Origin: Mauremys mutica
Taxonomy: Eukaryota; Chordata; Testudines; Geoemydidae
Length of the DNA: 64,000 nt
Assembly (NCBI RefSeq): GCF_020497125.1
Contig: NC_059072.1
Coordinates: 75,337,697 to 75,401,696, forward strand
Direction of reading: 5' to 3'
This document shows positions 11,974 through 24,762 of the stretch, piece after piece. The stretch's first letter is position 1; every line of letters starts with the position of its first letter. The notes beneath the pieces were generated by a model. It was not told the origin of the DNA. It was given only the letters and a program-made list of their open reading frames with translations, and did no database searches. The position numbers and the translations under genes are program-made.

Positions 11974-12207
11974 GTAAAAGTTCACTGTCCCATAATCTGC
12001 TTGAGCTAGAAATATTACTTTCAGACCAGAACAAATGTTTTCAGGACCAATGACTTTTTCCAGCACAATCCTGGACCAATAATCAGAACAAACAAAAATA
12101 GTTGCCATATTTTCTCGTAAAAAAAAATCACCTATAATAAAAAGTACCAGTCAATGCATGTATTTACTGGATTGATTTAATTCACTGAAAAGAGAAGATA
12201 ATCTGGT

Positions 12208-12369
12208 CTATGGTTTTTGTTGTATTTTCTGAAGGAGAAATTCTATTTGTACATTTAGATTTGGCTGTCCCTTTTTGGTCCTTTTACTTAATATTTTATA
12301 AGCTTCCATTTTCTTTTGCTTGTAGAGCCTTTGAGCTTCTTCTCTTTCTCGTATCCTTTTCTCGGCTTC
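12208..12369 (-). CDS. CCDC59: CCDC59 exon 4 (C-terminus)
   Basis: The acceptor TTTCAG precedes 12369, and 53 codons plus a stop end at 12208. It encodes an [20 protein letters not shown] coiled-coil segment and then the family hallmark [11 protein letters not shown], followed by [10 protein letters not shown]. The open frame extends upstream into the intron, but homology starts at the acceptor. Confidence 0.94.
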   Translation of the reverse strand, partial: EAEKRIREREEAQRLYKQKKMEAYKILSKRTKKGQPNLNVQIEFLLQKIQQKP

Positions 12370-13957
12370 CTGAAATAAAAGCAGCAAAAATATAACTGAC
12401 ATGAGTAAATCAGAATCAGTACAAACCCTAGACCTGATTTTTAAATAACACAAGCATCCTTGTGAAAATATTGGAAGTTGGGTACCATACTGGTTTTATG
12501 GCCACCACCACTTTTAAAAGAAGTTTGAGAACTGAAGAAGAGTCAGATATTATTGTAACTGAAACAAATGTTACATTGGAATGAAGACTGCGATGGCAAC
12601 TGTACATCTGTGGCAGAATGGTACTCTCTACAATAAAGCTAAAGCTCTTTTGTCTTGCACAGACCTTTCTAAAGGGCTGGCTGAGGCTGTAGAATGAAAT
12701 CCCAAGGAACTAAGGACCATCACAAACCTCACCGCCTTCTGTTCCAAGGGCAAGACACTTTTTTTTTTTACCTGCTTTCTGTAACAAATACACTGCAACA
12801 TACATATTACAAAAACAAATGAAAACAAGAAATAAAAGCCTTCCCACTAAAACAAGACACTCCACTGCACACACGTTTCCCACTGGGGAGAGAATGAGAA
12901 AAAACAAAAACAAACATGTAACAGATGTTAGTCGCATCACGTAATGCACTACTGGAAGGCACTCAGATACTACCAGTGACGAGCGTGGTATAAAACTCTT
13001 TATATAATTTTATTCAGCATTTAGGGCAAGTTTAGGTGCTACTATCAATATTTTGTTTTACATTGAATAAATTACTAAAGCAAATTATATTTTTAATGAG
13101 CATGCTAACTAGTTTGATACACTGAAATCATGTCCAATCAAAATACGTGAAGCTGTCACTAATCAGGCTAAAGGCTTGCTTCAGTTTATTTGGATGGCTG
13201 CTCTGATGGGATTTTATTCTTTGAAACGCAACACTGTAAAGGCCACAAAGACAGATGTCTTAGCAGCAGTGTGCATGTCAAGAGATGCTAGTTTATCAAA
13301 TGCATATTATATTCTTTTCATTGCATAAATAGGCTTCAGAGTGTTTTGTAGAAATGAAAAACACATGAAAAACTATTTAATGCAACAGAAATTTCATAAT
13401 TCAGCAGGAATAGTACTTTATGTTCTATGAAAATATGAAGTGATTTAAATCTAAATAACCCAAGCAAACATTTCTAAATAGGCATCCCAAAGCAGCTGAA
13501 AAATCTAAATAATGGCAAATACTACGTCCCTTCATATTCACAAATATTCATAAATGAGTATTTTATTAATGAATATTACTGAAAAAATACTAAAATGTGT
13601 GGCATTGAACAAAAAAAAGCAAACCTTCCTAATCAATTGCATTTCATGCAAGCCAGACAAAGAGCCATCAGAGAAAAGTTACTTTAGATCATTGCTGACA
13701 TTGGGCTTGAAAGAAATTATTTTGGAGCAGGAAGAATGACCCTGTCCATGTGGAATATGCAGGATGGCTTGCGTCTATAGGTATAGATTTTGGAGGCTCT
13801 TCTTGCTGACACGACTACAAGAAAACACGTTTCTATGGAAAGGAAATAAACCTGACTTGTGGTTTGGACAGATATGCTGTCTTAAGAATCATTAATATCA
13901 TTGTGCGATCTATTAGAAACTTGATGTGTCAAGATTTCTAACACTATTTAGCACATA
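12370..13957. other. CCDC59 intron 3, first part: no feature seen
   Basis: AT-rich intron sequence contains no element I can classify. The small reading frames near 12628-12949 carry no family signature. Confidence 0.5.
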
Positions 13958-14400
13958 CAGTAACTCCTCACTTAACATCCTCCCGCTTAACGTTATTTCG
14001 AAGTTAAATCGCTGCTCCATTAGGGAAAATACTTGTTTAAAGTTGTGCAATGCTTCCTTATAACATTGTTTGGCTGACTTTACAAGGGAGCATTGCACAA
14101 GTTCCCCTTCTCTGCCTCCTCCCCCTCCCTCCCAGCGCTTCCCCCACCGCCAAACAGCTGTTTGGCGGCGCTTACGACTTTCTGGGAGGGAGCAAGCAGG
14201 GAAGCTGCCCCACCCCTGGCAGTCAGGGCCACCCGGAATGCAGGGGCTTTAGGGGATGCAGGGCCCTGGGCTAAGGGGGCCCCGGGGCCCTGGCCTGCAG
14301 CTCTAAAGCCCCTTTCGGAATGCGGCCCTGCGAGCATGGGCCAGAGGACTCAGGAGGAGCAGGGGCAGCCGCGCAGCCAGAGAGAAGTGGCACATCTTTA
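13958..14400. mobile_element. Truncated copy of a TA-flanked DNA transposon
   Basis: It begins CAGTAACTCCTCACTTAAC, the terminal motif of the full element at 30637-31647. It shares internal sequence with that copy ('cttgtttaaagttg', 'gcaatgcttccttataac'), including the region duplicated in inverse orientation around 14085. GC-rich sequence follows and the right end is not clear. Confidence 0.6.
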
Positions 14401-14944
14401 ATCAAGCCAAGATTTTAAAAAGCAACAAGTAATTTTAGCTTGATTTTTTTCAGAAATTCCCGAGTACCAGCACTTTTTAAAAACCAAGCCTTTAACGTGG
14501 CTCAAGTTAACCACCCAAACATCAATAGTCACTTTTAAAAAATCTCGATCTAAACGTTCGAGTGGCAAATTTACTTGGCACACAGATGAATTAGCGAAAC
14601 TGTAAACGTCAGCAAGATTATAAATTAGTTACTGAACTCCAATTTGCTTTAGCCAGCAAACCACACAAGTCCTGCATGCTGACTTCAGGTGCCATTTTGT
14701 GCTCCAGAAACTTAGCTTTCATTAAAGAGTCTTAACCTTGACGGTGCAAAGAAAACTTTCAGTACGTGAATTGAGTGTAGATTGACAGTGACTCTGTCTG
14801 AATTGCAGACAGCTTGGAGCAAGAGCTCCAACAGGTTTCAACAATTCTATGCATCTCATCATTTGTTAACAGAAACCCCCAACTGTGATACCTGAGGGCC
14901 AGGATTTCCAGAAGTAACAAAGAACTTAAACGTACATCATCTCC
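14401..14944. other. CCDC59 intron 3: no feature seen
   Basis: Intronic sequence with no recognised repeat or gene. Confidence 0.45.
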
Positions 14945-15470
14945 AACAGGTGTTGTCCAACCTGTTCTTAAAAACCTTCAATGATGGGGATTCCACAACT
15001 TCCCTTGGAAGCCTATTGCAGAGCTTAACTACCCTTAGAGTTAGAAAGTTCTTCCTAATACCTAACCTAAATTCCCCTTGCTGCAGACAAAGCTCTTTAC
15101 TTCTGGTTCTACCTGAACATGGAGAACAATTGATCCCAGTTCTCTTTATGACAGTTCTTAACGATTTGAAGACTTATCAGATCCCCCTTCAGACCTCTTT
15201 TCTCAAGACTAAACATGCCCAGTTTGGAGGGTTTTACTTTTCCTCATAGGTCAGGTTTTCTAATCCTTTTATCATTTTTGTTGCTCTCCTCTGGGACTTT
15301 CTCCAGTTTATCCACATCTTTCATGAAGTGTGGCAACCAGAATTGGACACAATACTCCAGCTGAAGCCACACCAGTGCAGAATACAGCGTGACAATTAAC
15401 TCTCATGTTTTCCATATGATACTCCTGTTAATACACTCCAGAATTATATTAGCTTTTTTTTTTTTTTGGC
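14945..15470 (-). mobile_element. CR1 LINE 3' end, antisense
   Basis: The plus strand carries the reverse complement of the CR1 3' region ('ggtgttgtccaacctgttcttaaa', 'gaagcctattgcagagcttaac', 'aattggacacaatactccag'). It is truncated at both coding ends, has many changes and sits in CCDC59 intron 3. Confidence 0.85.
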
Positions 15471-15919
15471 GCAACTGCATTGTACTGTTTCATTATGAAG
15501 ATTTGCAGTTTCCAGAGTGAGTGACATCTCAGTTAGCATCACAAATGGATGGCATGGGGAGATGTCACAACTTATTTTTTCTCAATCAAAAAAATCAAGT
15601 CCAAGAAGTCCAAGCAGGGCAGCCAAACCTCACTGAAGGGAAGCCAGATCAAAGAGCACAAGGGACATCAAGTCCTGTGAAGCTTGAGCTTAGCCAGATA
15701 AGCACAAAGTATATTAAAACCCACAAACAGAGGGAACAAAACTAAGGAAACCCAGTGCAGTGCACAACAGGAGGCATGAACAATCATATTTTAACACTTG
15801 TACTCTGTGAGTGGAGTTTAATCAGATTTTGGAGACAAAGAATATCATTTACCTCCCCCCTCCAATTTAACCTCTGGACACAATCCTGCCCCAAAGATCT
15901 CAATTTAAGATTTGTTCAC

Positions 15920-16019
15920 CTCTTTCTTTTTGGCACGTTCAGCCTTTATTTTCTCATATTCTTCTTTTGCTTTTTGATTTGAAGTTTTCTTTTTAAACTT
16001 CCTTTGAGTCGTATCTGAC
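15920..16019 (-). CDS. CCDC59: CCDC59 exon 3
   Basis: A 100-nt exon runs between a TTACAG acceptor and a GTGAAC donor. It is in frame with both neighbours (phase 2 in, phase 0 out). It encodes a lysine-rich helix containing KFKKKTSNQKAKEEYEKIKA, nearly identical in pattern to the mammalian exon. The basic run is a plausible nuclear or nucleolar localisation signal. Confidence 0.93.
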
Positions 16020-16314
16020 CTGTAATGGACAAGTGTACATGTAATTAGCTCATGGATATTTAGATTTCCACAATCATAACTGTAGCACAAAGCAGCACTG
16101 ATCTAGTATAGACTATTTAGGAAATAAGTGGCTCTAAGAAGAAACCATGAATCTTTAAACAAAAAACAAAAACAAAATACCCTCTTTTTTAACAACAAAA
16201 AAAGATATTTGTCTCTTCATTTTCATGTCTGCTTGGACTGCAATGTGTTCTTGATTACACAAATACTAGGAATCTCACTAAATTTCTATACCAAAAGCAC
16301 GCTTAGTCATGCCA

Positions 16315-16377
16315 TGAGTGCAGGGGACTGGACTAGCTGATCTCTCGAGGTCCTTTCCAGTCATAGGATTCTATGAT
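16315..16377 (+). repeat. Short CR1 3'-tail fragment
   Basis: It contains 'gactggactagctgat', 'ctcgaggtcctttccagtc' and a terminal ATTCTATGAT repeat, which is the extreme 3' end of a CR1. Only about 60 bp is retained, in CCDC59 intron 2. Confidence 0.8.
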
Positions 16378-17280
16378 GCTTACCTGATGCAAACCTTATG
16401 TGGCGTATCTATTTATCACAATCATGATGGGAATCAAGGATGGCAATCCAATATATCAAGTTTCTCAGTAAATTCTTAATATACCAGGGGCTGAACTACA
16501 TAGAGCTGTGTGCACAAAGAGGAAAGGCAGGGAGTTGTTCTAAGTACTACAGTGCCTCTTGTGCCCTGCGTATATGTCCCACAGAACTGAGGGGTTGCAT
16601 TAGGGATATTTCTGGTCCCCCTCATCACCACCTTCAGAATGCAGATAATTCCATGTAGTAATCTGGCAGGAGGCAATGCAGTTTCGCATGGGTAGAAGTT
16701 TCCTGGCACTACATTCCTCCCTTGTGGGATTTTTCTGTGTAATAGAGTTATCTACCTTCATGATTTTGTTCAGATTCCCAATTTTTACATTATTTAAATA
16801 GCATCGTAGGTAAATAAGGGCTCAAGCCATTACCAAAATCTAAACCTGTTACCTCTGAAAATACTTCTGAGAGACAAATTAAAGGTGGACAAATTCCTTC
16901 ATGCTCTATAGTTTAGATTTCAGAGATGACAGCTAACCAGTGCTATCTAGCAAACATGATATAGGCTCAGTCAAAAAAAGGAAAGTTCAGATACTATGTC
17001 TTAGAACTCATGCTGCCATTCAAAAGTATCACATTTATTTTCTGCAGTAGTCGTCAGTTTATTTTCAGCTCCATCATGTGGCAAGACTGTGCACTAACAC
17101 CTAAAATTGAGAGCACACCATTTTGAAAGTGGGCAACTATTTTAAATAATAATGCAGTATACAAAGAAAAAGGCCAAAAATAAATAGAATAGAAATACCA
17201 TACACAAGATTCTATTCGATATCCCCAACACCTTCATACAGAACGTGGTAAAGTGGCAAATAATCCCAAACGATATTAAC

Positions 17281-17919
17281 TAAGATTCAAACGGTTAAAA
17301 AAATCACAATTAATCACAAATTAATCAGTTTTAATCACACTGTTAAACAATAATAGAATACCAATTTAAATTATAAATATTTTTGAATTTTTCTCTACAT
17401 TTTCAAGTATATTGATTTCAATTACAACACAGAATACAGTGGTTAGTGTTCATTTTATATTATTGTTTATTACAAATATTTGCATTGTAACCATAAAAAG
17501 AAATAGTATTTTTCAAATCACCTCATACAAGTACTATAGTGATTTTGAAAGTGCAACTTACAAATGTAGAATTTTTTTTTAACATAACTGCACTCAAAAG
17601 CAGAATAACGTAAAACTTCAGAGCCTACAAGTCCACTCAGTCCTACTTCTTGTTCAGCCAATTGCTAAGACAAAACAAGTTTGTTTACATTTACGGGAAA
17701 TAATGCTGCCTGCTTCTTATTTATAATGTCACGGGAATGCCTCTTCTCACTTTCAGGTAACATATTTGAAAACGTAGAAAAATATCCAAAAATATTTATA
17801 ATAAATTGAAATTGGTATTTTATTATTGTTTAACAGTGTGATAAATCACAACTATTTATTTTAATCTAGTTAATTTGTTTTGCATTAATTGCTTGCATTA
17901 GCTGCGATTGACAGCCCTA
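17281..17919. mobile_element. hAT element, copy 3, internally deleted
   Basis: It is a non-autonomous relative of 31-1440 and 35329-36937. The right end is TTGACAGCCCTA and both subterminal zones have the same 'attaatcac' repeats. The target duplication is ATATTAAC (17273-17280) against ATACTAAC (17920-17927), a 7/8 match. The transposase region is gone apart from traces of the inverted arm (about 17640-17760), including 'gggaatgcctcttctcactttcagg'. Confidence 0.8.
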
Positions 17920-18555
17920 ATACTAACTGTCATGCATCAAATGCACATAGCACATGTAATACAACAGCATTCATGCAATCAATAAGAGCAAGCATTTCTG
18001 GAGACTGAATTTCAAGCAACTGTAACACATTAATACAAAGTGACTGAAAACTATCTATTTGTACAACCATATTCATTAGTATAATAATTTAACTGTTGCA
18101 CTATAATGCATTAAGTATTTTTAAAGATAAAGTGATGGATTTATATACTTAAAACAAATGAGATGCAACAAGATTTGTAATGTGCTCTGGCCAAAGTTCC
18201 AATGACAGCAAAATCCTCAGAAGTGAACATTATCACTAGAACACCTCAGTGAAATTCTCTCTTCAATATATGAACTACTAAGAACAAATTTTTAAGTCTC
18301 AGCATCCCACCTGTGAATGATGATACATATCAAGGGGATAATTGGAGAGACATCAGTGATATAATCCATCACAGAGTATCATCATCTAGTATAATACCAC
18401 CATACTATAACAACATATCATATCTCAATCCAACCCCGAAACAGTTGAGGAAAAAGAGATGGATAAACTCAAGATACAGATGAATATACATCTCTCGCCA
18501 AGTGAGAAGGTGTATATTATTGTGAGAAGCCCAATTCATTAAAGCTGAGATTGTC

Positions 18556-19200
18556 ATATAAGAACAGCTATACTGGGGTCAGACCAAAAGTCCATCTAGC
18601 CCAGGAGACTTCAGACAGTGGCCAATGCCAGGTGCCCCAGAGGGAATGAACAGAACATCAAGTAATCCACCCCATTACCTATTCCCAGCTTCTTGCAAAC
18701 AGAGGCTGGGGACACCATCCCTGCCCATCCTGGCTAATAGCCATTGATGACCTATCCTCCATGAACTTATCTAGTTCTTTTAACTCTGTTGTAGTCTTGG
18801 CCTTCACAATATCTTCTGGCAAGGAGTTCCACAGGTTGACTGTGCGTTGTGTGAAAAAACATTTTTTTTGTTTGTTTTAAACCTGCTGCCTATTAATTTA
18901 ATTTGGTGACCTCTAGTTCTTGTGTTACGAGAAAGAATAAATAACACTTCCTTATTGACTTTCTCCACACCAATCATGATTGTATAGACTTCTATCATAT
19001 CCCCCCCTTAGTCATCTCTTTTCCAAGTTGAAAAGTCCCAGTCTTATTAATCTTTCCTCATATGGCAGCCTAATAATTTTTATTGCCCTTTTCTGAAGCT
19101 TTTCCAATTCCAATGTATATTCTTTTTGAGATGGGACGACCACATCTGCACGCAGTATTCAAGATGTGGGCGTACCATGGATTTATATTCACAAAGTATT
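18556..19200 (-). mobile_element. CR1 LINE 3' end, antisense, turtle type
   Basis: Reverse-complemented CR1 3' sequence includes 'gtcagaccaaaagtccatctagcc', 'ccagagggaatgaacagaaca' and 'ttctggcaaggagttccacagg'. The insertion is 5' truncated, in CCDC59 intron 2. Confidence 0.85.
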
Positions 19201-19382
19201 AGTATATTTGAGACAAATGCAGGAGAGATGTGAGTGGGGTCACTAAAGGATTTAAAGAAAGAATGGATGTTATCAGATTAAGGTTTAATTGGATGTTAAA
19301 AATGAGAAAGTTTGTTCTGATTTGAAAGTTTCCTTTCCTTATCCACTAATTGGGGCGCCTTGAATATGTGAACATCTTAAGA

Positions 19383-19587
19383 CAGGGGTTCTCAAACTTG
19401 GGGTTGTGACTCCTTAGGGGGTTGCAAGGTTACTATGTGGGGTTTGTGAGTTGTCAGCCTCCATCCCCAATCCCTGCTTTGCCTCCAGCACTTATAATAG
19501 TGTTAAATATAAAAAATATGTTTTAATTTATAAGGGGAATAGCACTCTGTGAAAAGAGTAACCAATACAAAAGTTTGAGAACCACTG
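19383..19587. mobile_element. Short hAT MITE
   Basis: The inverted ends are CAGGGGTTCTCAAACTT and AAGTTTGAGAACCACTG. The flanking octamers TCTTAAGA (19375-19382) and CCTTAAAA (19588-19595) match at 6/8. There is no coding content. Confidence 0.75.
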
Positions 19588-19595
19588 CCTTAAAA

Positions 19596-21272
19596 TGATA
19601 TGCTCAAGTGAAGAGATGTAGACAAGTGGGATAAAATAGCCTCTGGAGACTGCATACAGGAATATGGTGTCCAAGTTGCATCTGTTAACAATGAAAAAGG
19701 CACGTGAAGAGTCAAACGTTACATACTATATAATTTTGGCCATTGTAAGAATCATGGTCTAAAGACTGACTTATCCAATGGGTGCATTTGATTATATGTA
19801 GTGGGTAGAAACCTAATATACAGCTTTAGCCTAAGTAAATAATTGAAAGATAATACATTTTTTTTCCAAATTGTTATTATGGGTTGCCTACAAATGTTCT
19901 AAATTTAAGGTCTACTGCTTAGCTGGGATTGGAAACACTTTCAGCACAAAATACTGAAATTCACTTTCTGTGAACATTTACACAAATAAATTGGATCACC
20001 TGAATGGCTGCAGACACAAAAAGGCTTAAGAAAATGTAAACATTTGAATTAAGCTGTGTAAATGTGTGTAAAGTATTTTCTATTTTCACAGTTCTTGAAT
20101 TGGATCATGAACACTGTGAGCGATGAATTGTTTGACAAGATGAAAGATGATGAACTTCTCCATTGTGAGAAGAACAGTTAATCCGAATATTGAGTTGTAG
20201 TTAAAAGGTGCTGGGTCAAAATTAAGTTTATTTTAAAGTAAGGTGACAGGACTCGGGTATAGTAGGTTCAGGCATGTTGAGTAAGTTGATTATGGAAATG
20301 TATATAGAGTGAGGAAGCACAATGAGATAATATGGAAAAGGGCCCCATTTATAACACATTTTGCCTCAAACGGCTCTACTGATAGTCCCCTGGTTTTTTT
20401 TTATTTTTTATATAAAAGATATTATACTCATCATGGAAGTGCAGACACATTTGGAGGATAAAACATACATAATGTGTGTATTTAAACACCTTCCAAGACT
20501 TTAGAAAAGAAACAAGGAATACTTTATTTAATTTAAGATGCAAGCAAAAAGCTGTTTAAAAAGGAGTCACCCAAATTGGAGTTTAGCCAGGACACCACTA
20601 ATTTGACCAAGAATACTCTGAAGCACAATTCAGCTGAGACAGAAGTCAGTGGAATCTTTTCATTGACTTCAACTAGAATGAGATCAAGGCCACTTTGACA
20701 AGCAGCACAAAATCTATAACAGATTTGCTTTGCAGTCCAAAAAACAAAGACCCTGACAATCTCCAGAAGCACATTATCCCCCCCATCATACTATGGCACT
20801 GGCTGAGAACATCACCACCTAGTAAATTACCTGTAGCACAACAAAGATTAGACTTAGCAACCAATCATCTTACCTTTAAAGGGAAGAAAATAAGGATTTT
20901 TAAATAATAATTTTAACATTAAACACAGTATTAAAAACCAGTTGTTCATTTTTCCAAATAAAAGTTCAAAGCTATTTATTCTATAGAGACTATCATTTTC
21001 CTGTTAACATGAAAGTAGTGAAATTAGGACAGAAAAATGCCTTTTGCATTCACGCTCAACATAAAATATAAACTGAAATTTAATTACCATTCTCTTCCAA
21101 CCAGTGTAGTTTTAATTTAATTTAAATTCCTTTATTGCTACAGGATCTGTGCAGGCATCTCAGTTAGTAGGATTTGGGGATGAAATTAGTAAATTATTTG
21201 GCCCAGCATCATTATTTCATTCTTCCACTGAAGTCCCATGGAAAAATTCTCATTATTTCAGAGGACCCAAGC
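19596..21272. other. CCDC59 intron 2: no feature seen
   Basis: AT-rich sequence with a T-run near 20393, no recognised element and no convincing exon. Confidence 0.45.
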
Positions 21273-22405
21273 AATGTTTCCACTAATTTTTTCCATCCAT
21301 GTGGAGAATAAATTTTGTTATGTGCACTGAGGTATGTGCCTATGTGCGCCACCAGCAGAAAAAAAATGTATATATAATATATATTTTTAGAAAGTTACCA
21401 TAGGGATCATTAGTCCAGCCAGGACAGGTTAGGCATTTTAGAACTCACTAGTCAAAGAATTAAATGTAAGTGTAAGAAAAATAAAAATTCTGAAATGAAT
21501 AGACCAGTCAAAACTCTAAAATAACACTTCGAAAGAATAAAATTTACAGCGAATATATGTGCATTGAAGGAAGTACCAAGAAGTAACAACAATAATACAA
21601 GTATGTGTTGGAAGGTGAGCATGAAAGAGACTGTGTGTGTGTGTTGGCTGCTGGGGAAAGCTGTATGCTGTCTCTTTAAGACACTTACTGAAAGCTCTCC
21701 TGCTCTGTGTTGAGCCCTGTTGTCTCCCCTGCCCTGCTCTGCGGAGATGGGGTACATGGGCAGTGGGAGGGAGGGAGACAGACAGTGTGACCTGGCTGCT
21801 GGGGAAATCTCAGAGACAATGTATTGTCTCTTTAAGAAAGGCACTCAGAATCCAAGGGCTTGTCTACACTTACCAGGGGATTCATGCACAGTCATCGATC
21901 CATCGGCGGTTGATTTAGCGCTAAATTGACCACATATCGCTGTCCCATCAACTCTTGTACTCCACTGGTTTGAGAAGAGCAAGGGGCGTTGACAGGAGAG
22001 TGTCTCACGTCGACATCACATAGTGCAGACCCTGCAGTAAGTAGATCTGAGCTACGTCAGTTTGAGTTAATCACGTAACAAACTGCGTAGCTTAGATCGA
22101 CTTTTCCCTTTAATGTAGACACTCACCATTCAGATCAGAGCAGCTCCGAGTCCGCCTGAGCCAGGCTGTCCCCTGTGCCCTGCTCTGTGGAGGTGGGTTA
22201 CAGGGGCGGGGGTCTGGGGGCACCCTGACATCAGCAACCTCCTCCCTCCCACGCCGCGCTCTGCACAGCCAGCAGGAGGGTCCCGGGAGCAGCTGCAGGA
22301 TGGAGCAAAGTGGGGGGAGGGGCACCTGAACACATGCTGCCGGCTGTGCGGCACTTAAATCTCTCCTGTGCAGCCGCCAAGTGCATAGTTTACAGGGAAC
22401 ACAGG
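21273..22405. mobile_element. Composite turtle repeat split by a MITE
   Basis: It starts 'caatgtttccactaattttttccatcc' and ends 'gtttacagggaacac', an imperfect inverted pair. Two similar GC-rich segments inside (21607-21850 and 22130-22380) carry 'ccctgctctg' and 'tctctttaag' motifs. Element 21856-22126 interrupts them. The class is uncertain (hAT-like ends). Confidence 0.5.
21856..22126. mobile_element. GTCTACACT-type MITE nested in a repeat
   Basis: It begins GGGCTTGTCTACACTTACC and ends with TGTAGACACTCACC. The interior has palindromic 'gatttagcgctaaattgacc' and 'gagctacgtcag...gtagcttagatcga' segments. The terminal motif resembles the ends of the Harbinger elements at 47234 and 50417. 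Confidence 0.65.
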
Positions 22406-22648
22406 ACTCAAGCTCTAATAATTGTCAGTTTTGCTTTCTGGTTCTGATAAAATCAGCACAAGGCTGTTGTCTTCAGGTTTCTAACAATTCAGAGTAAGAT
22501 TTAATGTTAAGAAAACATGTCTATTCATTAGGATTTTATAATATCTATTCCTTTACTTAAAGATAACAAACCAACCATAGGACTTAAGCTGTGGCATCAG
22601 GTGCCTTAAGAATGAAGGGGAAAAAATGGTTTTAAATATGATACTTAC

Positions 22649-22871
22649 GTTACTGTTATGCTGCATTTTTGTTCTAACAAAACTTCAGTTCTTTTAGATT
22701 TTGATTGTTTTTGAAGCATTTTCTTTTCAGCTAAATAGAGATGCTTCAAGTGCTCTGGGTAAGAATCTGTATATTGAACTTTCCATTGAGGATGTGCTTT
22801 TCCTTCCTTTTTTAGTAATTTCTTGTATTCCCGTTGGATCTTTTGCTTTCTCCAAAATGCAAATCCTTGTC
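22649..22871 (-). CDS. CCDC59: CCDC59 exon 2
   Basis: The acceptor CAG is at 22874-22872 and the donor GTAAGT at 22648-22643. It enters in phase 1 and leaves in phase 2. It encodes [20 protein letters not shown], then a [21 protein letters not shown] core that is the best-conserved part of the family, and ends [12 protein letters not shown]. The mammalian exon continues with tandem EEQC-like units that are absent here. Confidence 0.93.
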
Positions 22872-23001
22872 CTGAAGCCATTAGAAAGAGTGAGTTAGAC
22901 AAACTATCTAAGAAGGTAACTTAATAATAATAAGCTTTTACTCTGCTAATGCATTTTTCACAACATGAACCAAAACTAGCATCTTAACTGCTACTATAGA
23001 C

Positions 23002-23205
23002 CAAGGTTCTCAATCCTTTTATTTTTCCCCTCTTTTTTCCCTCAGCCCCCGTCCTCCTCACAACATGCTATAAAAACTCCATGGCCCACCTGTGCCACAA
23101 TAACTGATTTTCTGCATATAAAAGCCAGGGCCGGTGTTATAGGGCAGTTGCCTGGGGCCTCATGCCATAGGGGCTCCTGCAAAGCTACACTGCTCAAGCT
23201 TCAGC
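23002..23205. mobile_element. Fragment of the hAT MITE seen at 32684-33031
   Basis: It shares long stretches with that element, including 'ataactgattttctgcatataaaagccaggg' and 'gcttcagccc'. The left terminus is diverged (CCAAGGTTCTCAA) and the right half is missing. Confidence 0.75.
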
Positions 23206-23214
23206 CCCAGGTAA

Positions 23215-23344
23215 ATGCTGTAAATGTGGCCACACACCAGCGCTGGTAGCTGTGAGTGTGGCCACACACCAGCGCTGGCCCTGCACAGCTGCACGACCAG
23301 CGCTGTAACTCCCAGCGCTGCAACTTTCAAGTGTAGCCAAGCCC
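23215..23344. mobile_element. MITE end with internal direct repeat
   Basis: The right end AAGTGTAGCCAAGCCC is the inverted form of a GGGCTTGGCTACACTT terminus. Inside, a 21-bp block starting GTGGCCACACACC occurs at 23226 and again at 23258, a 32-bp tandem step. Confidence 0.6.
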
Positions 23345-24384
23345 ATAGACAGGACTCCACTGTTTTAAGTTGCATCAAGAAAACTGAGAAAAGCTTCATA
23401 ACATGAAGCATTTAGGTTGCTAACACGGGTGCAGCTGCACCATTGTAGGAAAACAGTTGCAAAACATGGTAGTGTCGGTGCAGCCTTGCTAATGATAATC
23501 ATTTAAAAATACTTGGATGAATACACCAGATGATTAAGGTCTCCTTACTGCTTTTACAAATCCATTTTTGAACAGTTTTCACTTATCACAATCTCTTGCT
23601 TTCAGTCCTATGTATGAGATCAAAGGGAATTCATAAAGATGGTCTCAAAGAAGTGTTGCATATTTCATGGGCATCCAAGATTATTTTTAACAACTACAAC
23701 TGGAACAAAACTGGCTCAGTTATAGAGGTACAATGCTTTAAAGTATTTTTAAAGAAAATACTGTCTTCTCTCTCTTTCTTCATTTACTTGCTTTTTATAA
23801 CTGTCCAGGGAAGAGCTCTCTCTCAAGCCTAGAAATATATGCTACACTCAACACATACATGACTATTATGAACATTCACTCAAGTCACTCAAAGAAAAAA
23901 TAAATAGTTGTTCCACTTTGTATAGCCATTTATCAGTTAGAAGCATAAATTGGAGCCTTCTTTTCCATCCAAAAGGATTAAACCCATTCTGGAACTTGGA
24001 TAACAGCACACATGGTTTCCATACAAGCTTTTAGTTGAATCATTCCTGCTCAGTGGCCAAAATTTGAGAGTTGCTTGGCTTACCCTTCAGTGTTTTCTCT
24101 AAAACACTTTATCACAGACAGTTAGACATACCTGATGAACCATACTACAAATGAAGAAATAAGAACGCATTTGCAACACATGTATTTCTTTACATCCAAC
24201 TAACCACAGAGCTGGCCTGAACCCAAAGCAAAAAAAGCTTGGGAGCCTTTCTGCATTCTGGGACCTCAAGAGCCAACTAGTTACAACTCGAGCAACTCCC
24301 CATTGCCAGGTGGGCCCTGTTAGAGCATAACCAGCCTTGTTTATTTACAGTTCTCGAGTTAGCTTCGACCCTGCTCCCTGACAA
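23345..24384. other. CCDC59 intron 1: no feature seen
   Basis: Ordinary intronic sequence leads into the CpG island. Confidence 0.45.
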
Positions 24385-24762
24385 ATGCTAGGGAGGGGAG
24401 AAGACCCAACTGAGCCTGAGTCCCCTCACACCATCCCACGGGGGCATCCTGCTTCCAGACACCGGGCGGGGGTGAGCCATGGGGCACAGGCAGCCCCACT
24501 CCTCGCCACTGCAATGGTCAGAGACGCGCCAGGCTTGGCCGCAGCCCGGGAGCACAGGGCAACCCGGGGCTTATGACACTACGTGCAACGACGGCAACAG
24601 GCCCCGAGCGGCTGCGGGCTGCGCGAGCTCTGAGCACCAGGGACCGGGGCGGCCGTTGGGGGGGGGGGGGAAGCGCGAGATCCCCCCTAGCCCCCGCGCG
24701 AGGCCCCGGCGGCGGCGCTCCCTCCTCCCCCAGCCGCGGGGCCCGGCTCTCGCCCCACTCAC

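Noticed and set aside
12628..12949. Hydrophobic minus-strand frames in CCDC59 intron 3
   Set aside because: They have no splice signals consistent with CCDC59, no homology to it and an AT-rich composition. The exon 3 to exon 4 junction is in frame without them.
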